Below are positions 1 through 6,961 of a stretch of DNA of 28,642 bases, in pieces (the first letter of the stretch is position 1; every line of letters starts with the position of its first letter). Below the pieces are notes generated by a model. It worked only from the letters and a program-made list of their open reading frames with translations, ran no database searches and was not told the DNA's origin. This DNA comes from JBGFRR01 sp041695045. GTDB taxonomy: Bacteria; Bacteroidota; Ignavibacteria; UBA10030. The position numbers and the translations under genes are program-made. Location of the stretch: assembly GCA_041695045.1 (NCBI GenBank), contig JBGFRR010000118.1, positions 1 through 28,642 on the forward strand. Reading direction: 5' to 3'.

Positions 1-420
1 GAGCGTCTCTCGAGCGTCGACATTGTGCAATTCCAATCGTTAGAGGAGTTGCGCAGGACGTTTATCGACATCTTGCAGACGCATCAGGAAACCAGCGAGC
101 GCTCACCGACCGCGCCCGCCGGCGAGGAGTTTCACTTTATGGCAGCGCGGACGTTTGTGCTCCACACGCCATACGTGGCGCACGACCTGAAGGAGTTCGT
201 CACAGCGTTGAAAGATGTCAGCGCCAGTTCTCTGTATTATCACATCTTCGAGGCAAAACTGAGGCTGGAAAAAGGCGAGAATGATTTCTCCCGTTGGTTC
301 CGGGACTTAGGCAAGACCGAGCTTGCAGACAAGGTTACCCAGCTCGACCCGTACACCTACACACTCGAGGGACTCCGGAACAAGCTGATCACTCTCGTGG
401 ATTGGTATGCTACAACTTGA
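1..420 (+). CDS. DUF5752 family protein, trehalose-operon associated; 5' end possibly outside the window
   Basis: Small soluble protein that I match to the DUF5752 family by its aromatic-rich core (EEFHFMAARTF, SLYYHIFEAKL, NDFSRWF, LDPYTYTLEGLR). The family has no established activity that I know of, but is found beside trehalose synthase genes. A GTG at 25 would give 131 residues, yet the frame is open from there back to base 1 with no stop, so the true start may lie upstream. The DUF5752 core begins only near residue 34 of the GTG-started form, and the segment before it could be its own N-terminus or the tail of a larger protein. No signal peptide or membrane segment is visible. The stop overlaps the start of the next gene by 14 bases, implying translational coupling with the trehalose synthase and a role in trehalose metabolism or its control (inference). 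Confidence 0.75.
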   Translation, partial: ERLSSVDIVQFQSLEELRRTFIDILQTHQETSERSPTAPAGEEFHFMAARTFVLHTPYVAHDLKEFVTALKDVSASSLYYHIFEAKLRLEKGENDFSRWFRDLGKTELADKVTQLDPYTYTLEGLRNKLITLVDWYATT

Positions 421-1624
421 ACAGTATATTCCCATCGTCGGCAAGCCGACTATTGACGAACTGTTCCTGCTGGCGAAGCATCTCGAAGGAAAGAGTATTC
501 AGAACATCAACTCGACGGCCGTCGGAGGCGGGGTCGCGGAGATTCTTACCCGGATGATTCCACTGCTCAACCAGTTGGGCGTTCAGGCACGGTGGGATGT
601 TATTAAAGGGGACGAGAAATTTTTCGTCGTCACAAAAAAAATCCACAACGGTCTGCACGGCGTACCTGTGAGCGTTTCTGCAGAAGAGTTCGAGTGGTTC
701 GTCGAGATTAACCGTGAGAACGCGAAGGAGCTCCAGTTTGCCGATATCGTCTTCGTGCACGACCCACAGCCGATCGCTCTGGTCGAACAGCGCAGCTCCC
801 ACGGCGGCAACTGGGTGTGGCGCTGCCATATCGACTTTTCTCGCCCGGACAAAACCATCTGGAAGTTTCTCGAACGGTACATTGCCCAGTATGAAGCTGC
901 CGTTTTCTCCGCTCCGGCATTCGCCCGGAGGCTAGGTATTCCACAGGTGCTCATCGCTCCCTCCATCGACCCACTCAGCGACAAGAATAAGGAGTTGGAG
1001 GAAAGTCATATCAACGCTGTCTTCGAGCGGTTCCAGATCGACCGCTCTAAGCCCGTTATTACGCAGATCTCGCGCTTTGATTATTTGAAAGACCCCCTCG
1101 GCGTCATCAACGCATACAAGCTTGTCCGCCGCCACATGGATGTCCAACTCGTGCTCGCAGGCGGAGGGGCGACAGACGACCCGGAAGGGCCAGCCATCAT
1201 GCAGCAGGTGCAGGAAGAAGCTGCGGGGGATAAGAACATCTTTGTTCTTTTCCTCCCGCCGGCCAGCGATCTCGAAATCAATGCCCTGCAGCGTGGCTCA
1301 ACGGTCGTGTTGCAAAAGTCGTTGCGGGAAGGATTCGGTTTGACGGTCTCCGAAGCGTTGTGGAAGGCGAAGCCCACCATCGCCACGGCCGTGGGAGGCA
1401 TTCCTCTCCAGATCGCTCACAAATACTCCGGTATCCTAACGCACTCGATTGAGGGAACAGCGTACTGGATCAAGCAACTGATCAACGAGCCGGAGTTTGC
1501 CCGCAAATTAGGCGTGAACGGCAGAGAGCATATCAAAAATAACTTCTTGATCACACGCCACATCAAGGATTACCTCCTCTTGTTTCTGTCGCTCTTTCAT
1601 CAAGGCGATGTCGTGAATCTGTAA
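407..1624 (+). CDS. treT: Trehalose synthase TreT-type GT4 glycosyltransferase
   Basis: A 405-residue GT-B glycosyltransferase resembling TreT (trehalose glycosyltransferring synthase), which joins NDP-glucose and free glucose to give trehalose directly, without a phosphate intermediate. The N-terminal Rossmann half carries the conserved STAVGGGVAEIL loop (about 36-47) and a WRCHIDFS segment (138-145). The C-terminal half holds QISRFDYLKDP (220-230, with Arg223 and Lys228 as likely donor-phosphate contacts) and the retaining-enzyme EX7E signature, Glu308 to Glu316, in LREGFGLTVSEAL. Length is normal for the family. The ATG lies inside the end of the DUF5752 gene, and the otsAB fusion follows 15 bases downstream, so this is the middle gene of an operon. 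The enzyme should be cytosolic. Assignment to TreT rather than another GT4 rests on overall resemblance and context. Confidence 0.88.
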   Translation: MLQLEQYIPIVGKPTIDELFLLAKHLEGKSIQNINSTAVGGGVAEILTRMIPLLNQLGVQARWDVIKGDEKFFVVTKKIHNGLHGVPVSVSAEEFEWFVEINRENAKELQFADIVFVHDPQPIALVEQRSSHGGNWVWRCHIDFSRPDKTIWKFLERYIAQYEAAVFSAPAFARRLGIPQVLIAPSIDPLSDKNKELEESHINAVFERFQIDRSKPVITQISRFDYLKDPLGVINAYKLVRRHMDVQLVLAGGGATDDPEGPAIMQQVQEEAAGDKNIFVLFLPPASDLEINALQRGSTVVLQKSLREGFGLTVSEALWKAKPTIATAVGGIPLQIAHKYSGILTHSIEGTAYWIKQLINEPEFARKLGVNGREHIKNNFLITRHIKDYLLLFLSLFHQGDVVNL

Positions 1625-1625
1625 A

Positions 1626-1630
1626 AAGGG
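1626..1630 (+). promoter_or_regulatory. Ribosome binding site supporting the GTG start of otsAB
   Basis: AAGGG lies 9 bases before the GTG at 1640. It supports that GTG as the start, since the next segment (HRLVLVSNRLPF) is the conserved OtsA N-terminus and leaves no room for a later start. Confidence 0.5.
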
Positions 1631-1639
1631 CTTCCAGCT

Positions 1640-3871
1640 GTGTCGACTTCTCATCCACATCGGCTTGTTCTTGTCTCCAACCGCCTCCCGTTCAACGCAA
1701 AGGTGGCCGATGGGAACGTGCAGTTCGGTGAAGTTGCGGGCGGGCTCGCTACAGGCCTCGGCGCGTTTCTCGATTCCTACAAATTCCATTTCCCAAGGAG
1801 CGAGGACCATCTTTGGGTCGGCTGGCCCGGGTCAACCATTGAAGAGACCTACCGCGAGGAGGTGCGCCAACGGGCAACGACTGAACACCACGCCTACCCA
1901 GTGTTCCTCTCCGAAGCCGACATGGAGAATTTCTACCTCGGCTTCTGCAACAAGACGATCTGGCCGCTGTTCCATTATTTTCCCTCCTACACAGTGTACC
2001 GTGACGACTACTGGGCCCAGTATGAGCACGTGAACGAGCTCTTCAGCAAAACACTGGTAGATGTTGTGCGGGAGGGCGATGCCGTGTGGATCCAAGATTA
2101 CCATTTGATGCTGCTTCCGTCGCTCCTTCGTAAGCACTTCCCGCGCACACCGATTGGGTTCTTTCTCCACATTCCGTTTCCCTCATACGAGATCTTCCGA
2201 CTCCTGCCTCTCCGGTGGCGAAGAGGCATTCTTGAAGGACTGTTAGGGGCCGACCTCGTCGGCTTCCACACGCACGAGTACACGCACCATTTCCTCCAAT
2301 CGGTCTTGCGCATCTTAGGGTACGATCACTCTCTGGGACAAATCATTTTGCCGAATCGTGTTGTCAAAGCGGATACCTTTCCGATGGGAATTGACTATCA
2401 GCGGTTTGTATCGGCGAGCGCTAACCCTCAGACCGAGTCCGAAAAACAAGAGTTACGCAAAGCCGTCGGCGAAGCTAAGGTCGTTCTTTCTGTCGACCGG
2501 TTGGACTATTCGAAAGGGATCCTCAACCGTCTTGAGGCATACGAGCTGTTGCTCCGTTTATCACCGGAGCTTCGCGGGAAGGTCGTGCTGATCATGGTTG
2601 TGGTTCCCTCCCGCATCGGCGTTGACCAGTACGAGCTCATGAAGAAGCAGGTAGAAGAGTATGTGGGAAAGATCAACGGCGAGTTCGGCACGATCGGCTG
2701 GACACCGGTCATCTATCAGTACAAGCTGCTTTCGCTCAACCTGCTCGTTGCGATGTACGGAATCGCTGATGTCGCGCTGGTGACACCTTTGCGCGACGGC
2801 ATGAACTTAATCGCAAAGGAATACATTGCCAGCAGAACAGACGGCATGGGTGTGTTGATCGTAAGTGAAATGGCCGGTGCCGCCAAAGAGCTGGGAGAGG
2901 CGCTCATCATCAACCCGAACGACCGTGTGGAAATTGCCAACGTGTTGAAAGAGGGACTGGAAATGCCAGTTCCCGAACAGGTTCGACGCAACCGGACGAT
3001 GCAGCATCGACTGAAACGGTACGATGTGACCCGCTGGGCAAGTGATTTCTTAGCAGAGCTGACCGCAACGAAAACGATTCAGGAAAAACTGAACGCAAAA
3101 TTGCTGGAACCAACCAACGCCGACGCGATCCTGCAATCATACCGACGTGCAACTGCTCGGCTTCTCCTCCTCGATTACGACGGCACACTCACACCGCTCG
3201 TGCGGCGCCCCGACCTCGCCACTCCTTCTTTGGCAATTCTGGACCTCCTCAAGAAACTCTCCGAGAACCACACCTCGGTTGTGCTCATCAGCGGTAGGGA
3301 TCGCGGTACGCTGGAATCGTGGTTTGGAAAGCTCCCAATCGGGCTTGTGGCAGAACATGGCATCTGGCTGAAAGAGCCCGGTAGCGTATGGCAAGCGGTG
3401 GACATCGCTCCTCCGGAATGGAAGACCCACCTGCTGCCAGTGTTCGAGCAGTACGCCGACCGCCTCCCGGGCGCTTCCGTCGAAGAGAAGGGACACTCGA
3501 TCGTCTGGCATTACCGCGCGGCCGACCCGGAGCAAGCTCAGTTGCTCGCCGCAGAGTTAACAGACCGGCTCTTGAACTTCGCCGCCAACAAGAATATCCA
3601 AGTCCTTCAAGGGAACAAAGTCGTAGAAGCTCGTCCCGCCGGCGTGAACAAGGGCCTTGCGGCGCGCCACTGGCTTGCAACAGGTCAGTATGACTTTGTC
3701 CTTGCCGTCGGCGATGACTGGACGGATGAGGACCTTTTCGCTGTGCTTCCTGAAGAGGCCTACTCGATACGCGTCGGCGTCACAAACACGCTCGCGCGGT
3801 TCAACGTAACCGATGTGCAGGAAGTTACAGAATTGCTCGAGCTATTGTTGAGCAGTCATGGTCCCAGATAG
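1640..3871 (+). CDS. otsAB: Bifunctional trehalose-6-phosphate synthase / trehalose-6-phosphate phosphatase
   Basis: A 743-residue fusion of two consecutive pathway enzymes. Residues about 8-475 are GT20 trehalose-6-phosphate synthase (UDP-glucose plus glucose-6-phosphate): VSNRLPF at 12-18, the GGLATGL loop at 34-40, QDYHLMLLP at 152-160, GFHTHEY at 208-214, DRLDYSKG at 286-293 (Arg287 and Lys292 are the donor-binding pair) and PLRDGMNLIAKEY at 383-395. Residues about 505-740 are HAD-type OtsB phosphatase: LLDYDGTLTPL with nucleophile Asp512 and acid/base Asp514, VLISGR at 548-553, and GDDWTDEDLF at 691-700 with the metal-binding acidic cluster. All catalytic positions look intact. The gene starts with GTG, sits 15 bases after treT, and its 3' end overlaps the opposing Nudix gene by 30 bases. 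Confidence 0.95.
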   Translation: MSTSHPHRLVLVSNRLPFNAKVADGNVQFGEVAGGLATGLGAFLDSYKFHFPRSEDHLWVGWPGSTIEETYREEVRQRATTEHHAYPVFLSEADMENFYLGFCNKTIWPLFHYFPSYTVYRDDYWAQYEHVNELFSKTLVDVVREGDAVWIQDYHLMLLPSLLRKHFPRTPIGFFLHIPFPSYEIFRLLPLRWRRGILEGLLGADLVGFHTHEYTHHFLQSVLRILGYDHSLGQIILPNRVVKADTFPMGIDYQRFVSASANPQTESEKQELRKAVGEAKVVLSVDRLDYSKGILNRLEAYELLLRLSPELRGKVVLIMVVVPSRIGVDQYELMKKQVEEYVGKINGEFGTIGWTPVIYQYKLLSLNLLVAMYGIADVALVTPLRDGMNLIAKEYIASRTDGMGVLIVSEMAGAAKELGEALIINPNDRVEIANVLKEGLEMPVPEQVRRNRTMQHRLKRYDVTRWASDFLAELTATKTIQEKLNAKLLEPTNADAILQSYRRATARLLLLDYDGTLTPLVRRPDLATPSLAILDLLKKLSENHTSVVLISGRDRGTLESWFGKLPIGLVAEHGIWLKEPGSVWQAVDIAPPEWKTHLLPVFEQYADRLPGASVEEKGHSIVWHYRAADPEQAQLLAAELTDRLLNFAANKNIQVLQGNKVVEARPAGVNKGLAARHWLATGQYDFVLAVGDDWTDEDLFAVLPEEAYSIRVGVTNTLARFNVTDVQEVTELLELLLSSHGPR

Positions 3872-4429
3872 GTTCACCGCCTGCAGAAACGACCGTACGA
3901 TCGCTGCGGTCACTCCCCAGATTTCGTACTCCCCATAGTTGTAGAAGTACACATCCCTCCATTGTCCTTCCCGCTTCACGGGGACGATACGTTCGTTGTG
4001 CTTGTCCAAGAAGAACGACAGCGGCACATCGAAAATCTCCGCTACCTCATGTGAGCTCGGTGCGAGTGTGGGAAGCAAACGAAGAAATCCCACGACCGGG
4101 GCAATGCTGTATCGCGATGGGGTCGCATAGTGATCGAGCACGCCGAGAATTTCGACGCTCCTGCACGGCAGACCAATCTCTTCCTCCGCTTCCCGTAACG
4201 CAGCAGAGACCACATCTGCGTCTTCATCATCGACCGCTCCGCCCGGAAACGAGATCTGTCCCTTATGATGTTCCACCGACTCCGTGCGCTTCGTCAAGAG
4301 AACGTGCAATTCTCCATTCTTGAGAAACAGCGGCAGCAGGACGGCAGCGCGTTTGTAGCCCGAAAGGTCAGCTTCGTGTGGCTGGTAGCTGAATAGAGCG
4401 GAGCGAATCTGTTCCAGCGAGATGGTCAT
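3842..4429 (-). CDS. Nudix hydrolase, CoA pyrophosphatase (NudL/YeaB) type
   Basis: Soluble Nudix enzyme of about 195 residues predicted to hydrolyse CoA or related nucleotide diphosphates. It carries the CoA-pyrophosphatase signature preceding the Nudix box (VLLTKRTESVEHHKGQISF, about residues 43-61) running straight into FPGGAVDDEDADVVSAALRE and AEEEIGL, with the metal-binding REAEEEIG intact. The box has the spacing seen in CoA-pyrophosphatase members rather than the textbook GX5EX7REUXEEXGU. I chose the ATG at 4429 (MTISLEQIRSALF). A longer frame to 4516 exists, but its added residues (MGCEMWDRGYEKGE) come from a CACATC-repetitive intergenic stretch and look non-coding. No good ribosome binding site is visible for either. 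It converges on and overlaps otsAB by 30 bases. Confidence 0.88.
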   Translation of the reverse strand: MTISLEQIRSALFSYQPHEADLSGYKRAAVLLPLFLKNGELHVLLTKRTESVEHHKGQISFPGGAVDDEDADVVSAALREAEEEIGLPCRSVEILGVLDHYATPSRYSIAPVVGFLRLLPTLAPSSHEVAEIFDVPLSFFLDKHNERIVPVKREGQWRDVYFYNYGEYEIWGVTAAIVRSFLQAVNLSGTMTAQQ

Positions 4430-4643
4430 AACGGGATGAATAAACAAAGAAATCGACACACCTGCAACGAACGCTTCGCCTTTCTCGTAACCCCTATCCC
4501 ACATCTCACATCCCACATCGGCTTCTTATTCATCCGCTTGCTTTTTCTTCCACAAGTGCTTAGATTTTGCGAGCCTTCGATGGCTCGTATGCACCCAACA
4601 AAACGTCATCTTTCCGCTTACGTATTACTCCATAGGATTCCCT

Positions 4644-5261
4644 GTGTGGCTTGTTCCGTTCTCGGTGCTCGCTCTGTGGCTTGAGCAAGCCGAACGCAAT
4701 AAAGAAGACCTCGCGCTGATCGAGCGCGTCCAGCGCCGCGACGAGCACGCACTGGCAAAGCTCTATGACCGCTACGCGCAGTTGCTCTACACCCTGGCAC
4801 TGCGGATCGTCTCGACGTCTGAGGAGGCTGAGGATGTTCTGCAAGATGTGTTTTTGCAGATCTGGAACAGGTCCAACACCTATCTGAAAGAGCGCGGAAC
4901 AGTTTACTCGTGGGTCGTGACACTTACCCGGAACAAGGCAATCGACCGTGTGCGCTCGAAGCGCTACAAGCAGCAATCGAAAGAAGTGAAATTAGACGAT
5001 GCGGCGTACGTGGCCGAATCACAGACGACGAATCCTCACCAAGCCGTGCTGCTCAGGGAGTACCAGGAGATCGTCACGGCTGCACAGAAAAGGCTCTCCA
5101 ACGTTGAGACGAAGATTCTCGACTTGAGCTACTACGGCGGTTACAGCCAAACCGAAATTGCCAAGATGCTCAAGATGCCGCTCGGCACGGTGAAGACGAA
5201 GATGCGCCAGGCTATTCTTAAACTGCGGCAGGTAGTACGGCCGAGCGGGACAGAACGATGA
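4644..5261 (+). CDS. ECF RNA polymerase sigma factor (SigK-like, paired with anti-sigma)
   Basis: A 205-residue ECF-family sigma factor that should direct RNA polymerase to a small regulon when freed from its anti-sigma factor. Region 2 covers about residues 34-100 (ALAKLYDRYAQLLYTLALRI, EEAEDVLQDVFLQIW, TLTRNKAIDRVRSKR) and region 4 about 150-198 with the helix-turn-helix YSQTEIAKMLKMPLGTVKTK. I took the GTG at 4644 because AGGA lies 6 bases upstream (4634-4637). The first 18 residues (MWLVPFSVLALWLEQ...) are hydrophobic and unusual for a sigma factor, so a later start such as GTG 4665 is possible. The stop overlaps the anti-sigma ATG (ATGA at 5258-5261), the classic coupled arrangement. The divergent Nudix gene shares the 214-base upstream region. 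Confidence 0.9.
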   Translation: MWLVPFSVLALWLEQAERNKEDLALIERVQRRDEHALAKLYDRYAQLLYTLALRIVSTSEEAEDVLQDVFLQIWNRSNTYLKERGTVYSWVVTLTRNKAIDRVRSKRYKQQSKEVKLDDAAYVAESQTTNPHQAVLLREYQEIVTAAQKRLSNVETKILDLSYYGGYSQTEIAKMLKMPLGTVKTKMRQAILKLRQVVRPSGTER

Positions 5262-6094
5262 AAAGTGAACATAACAGATATTTAGGCTTATGCCTTCCGT
5301 ACGCGCTGGGGAAGCTGAGTCCACGTCACCGTCGCTTTTTCGAGAAGCATCTCAGCACAGGCTGCGACGAATGCAATAAAGAGCTTGCGGAGATCTATGA
5401 GGCGATGAGTCTGATCCCACTCACGCTTCCTGCGAAACCCGTCCCGCCGCACATCCGCCACAAGGTGATGGCGGCAATTCAGACCGGTGCGCGGGCGGGG
5501 AAACAGGTCGAGCAGCAGACACAGAAGCTCGTTTCCGGAGCGCCTGCCGTGCAACGACCGTGGTACGGCTATGCGGTGGTGCTCGTCTCGGTTGTCCTCC
5601 TCGTCTCTCTGGCACTCTACACGAATTCCCTCATCAATCGGATCGACTCTCAAGAGCAACTTCTCGCGAGTCAGCAACAAGAACTCATCGCGTTGCGCGA
5701 TGACGTTCAGAAAAAAACAGAGCTCCTCAAAGTCCTGCAGGCGCCGCGCATCGACATGGTGATCATGAACGGTCTTGAGCCGAGTCCCGCGGGCTACGGC
5801 AAAATCATCTGGGACCCGGAGAAGAAGGTCGCCATCTTCCAGGTTGCCAATCTGCCGCAGACTCCCGCCGATAAAGATTACCAACTCTGGGTCATCAAGA
5901 ACAAGCAGCCGATGCCTGCCGGCGTCTTTTCGGTGCGCGATGAAAAAGAGAAGGAGAGCTTTTTCAAGGTGCTCGCTCTCGATGTGGCAAGCAAACGGGA
6001 GATCGATGCCTTTGCCGTGACGTTGGAGCCGAAGGGTGGTGCGCCTCAACCCACCGGCGCGATGTATCTGATCGGCAGCCCTTCTGCAAATTAG
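5258..6094 (+). CDS. RskA-type anti-sigma factor with zinc-finger-like N-terminus and one membrane segment
   Basis: A 278-residue single-pass membrane protein that should hold the upstream sigma factor inactive. The cytosolic N-terminal domain (1-75) has a His31-x4-Cys36-x2-Cys39 pattern typical of zinc-binding anti-sigma domains. A membrane helix follows at about 102-122 (WYGYAVVLVSVVLLVSLALY), then a Gln/Leu-rich coiled-coil-like stretch (127-160), and then a periplasmic RskA-like domain (about 163-278: DKDYQLWVIKN, PAGVFSV, DAFAVTLEPKGGAPQPTGAM). Translation is coupled to the sigma gene by a 4-base overlap. A strong terminator follows 22 bases after the stop. The last 60 residues have a diverged second copy at 10628-10807, with 41 of 60 positions identical by my alignment. 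Confidence 0.9.
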   Translation: MKSEHNRYLGLCLPYALGKLSPRHRRFFEKHLSTGCDECNKELAEIYEAMSLIPLTLPAKPVPPHIRHKVMAAIQTGARAGKQVEQQTQKLVSGAPAVQRPWYGYAVVLVSVVLLVSLALYTNSLINRIDSQEQLLASQQQELIALRDDVQKKTELLKVLQAPRIDMVIMNGLEPSPAGYGKIIWDPEKKVAIFQVANLPQTPADKDYQLWVIKNKQPMPAGVFSVRDEKEKESFFKVLALDVASKREIDAFAVTLEPKGGAPQPTGAMYLIGSPSAN

Positions 6095-6116
6095 CAGACT
6101 TGTCTGCACTCCCCAG

Positions 6117-6140
6117 GGCATTCCCGTGGAATGCCTTTTT
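6117..6140 (+). terminator. Rho-independent terminator after the sigma/anti-sigma operon
   Basis: Perfect 8-bp stem GGCATTCC / GGAATGCC (6117-6124 and 6128-6135) with loop CGT, followed directly by TTTTTCTTT. It ends the sigma/anti-sigma operon and separates it from the DUF4383 gene. Confidence 0.9.
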
Positions 6141-6278
6141 CTTTCCCTTCTAAATCTGATCGTCCAATCCTTACGTAATACTTTCTGTCGGTGCGGAATG
6201 TGGCCTCCGGTTCCTCTCCGTTCACGAAAGGCAACGGGTTGTTTCGCAGCTTCCTAACCCAAACAGCATGTCTCACAC

Positions 6279-6285
6279 GGGAGGG
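6279..6285 (+). promoter_or_regulatory. Ribosome binding site of the DUF4383 gene
   Basis: GGGAGGG lies 8 bases before the ATG at 6294. It supports the first half of the split DUF4383 frame as a real, initiated gene rather than random open sequence. Confidence 0.7.
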
Positions 6286-6293
6286 TTCCCTTT

Positions 6294-6682
6294 ATGCTCA
6301 AGAATGTTGCAATGATTGTCGGTATTATCTTTCTGGCTGTCGGAGTGTTGGGTTTTGTCCCCGCTCTTGCACCGGACGGAAAGCTCCTTGCCATCTTCGC
6401 CGTCAACGCCGCGCATAACGTTGTTCACCTGCTCGTAGGCATCCTCGGCATTCTATCGGCCAGCGGTGGTTGGTCGAAAAAGTACTTGCAGGCCTGGGTA
6501 TTGTGTATCTCCTCGTTGGAGTCCTGGGCTTTATCCCCGGCATTATGACAGACCATATGATGCTGGGCCTGCTGCATATCAACCTTGCAGATAACCTTCT
6601 GCATCTTGTCGTGGGCGGCGGCGCGGCCTATGCGGGCTTCGTGTGGAAGGGCGCTGAAACCCTATCGACCAGCACAAGGTAA
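6294..6682 (+). CDS. DUF4383 membrane protein, split in two frames by a -1 shift near 6477-6482
   Basis: Small integral membrane protein in two overlapping frames. The first (from ATG 6294) reads MLKNVAMIVGIIFLAVGVLG and then NAAHNVVHLLVGILGILSA, a DUF4383-like start. After the Lys-Lys of GWSKK it runs into a meaningless tail ending at 6548. The second frame supplies the missing rest, VLAGLGIVYLLVGVLGFIPG and LHINLADNLLHLVVGGGAAY, ending at 6682. Sliding back one base after codons AAA AAG (6477-6482) joins them into one protein of about 130 residues with four hydrophobic segments and an internal two-fold repeat (HNVVHLLVG / DNLLHLVVG). The break is a G AAA AAG site, so programmed -1 frameshifting, a genuine mutation and a missed A in the A5 run are all possible. 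Function unknown. Its position between the anti-sigma factor and the DUF4331 gene suggests a shared envelope-stress regulon (inference). Confidence 0.75.
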
Positions 6683-6950
6683 CATCGAAGTGCTTTCGCC
6701 TGCAGCGTGTGGACCGGCGTTGCGTCGTTACGAGTAGCCTATGCTTGTACGTTAATCGCGACATGAAAAACCGCCCATGCGGGTCTTGCCGTCGCCCAAG
6801 CAGAATCTGTTGCTGACCTTGTGGTATGGCCCGAGAAATTCAAGGAGCCACCGAGCGCGAAAGATGAGCTGTTAAGCATCGTCTCCAGCACTAAAGGACA
6901 CTGTCGAAAAACCATAACTCATCATTTCACAATTCTATTCACTCGCATTT

Positions 6951-6957
6951 AAGGAGG
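6951..6957 (+). promoter_or_regulatory. Ribosome binding site of the DUF4331 gene
   Basis: AAGGAGG lies 4 bases before the ATG at 6962, which is followed by a good signal peptide. The start is therefore secure. Confidence 0.8.
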
Positions 6958-6961
6958 AGCT

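Noticed and set aside
4430..4516. N-terminal extension of the Nudix protein
   Set aside because: Encoded by a CACATC-repetitive intergenic stretch; conserved family sequence begins after the ATG at 4429.
4495..4518. Short CACATC tandem-like run considered as a repeat array
   Set aside because: Only three imperfect units with no spacers; too small to call anything beyond simple sequence.
5288..6121. 277-codon minus-strand open frame opposite the anti-sigma gene
   Set aside because: Antisense shadow of a well-supported gene; composition is rich in His/Arg/Asp without any family resemblance, and it would run through the terminator hairpin.
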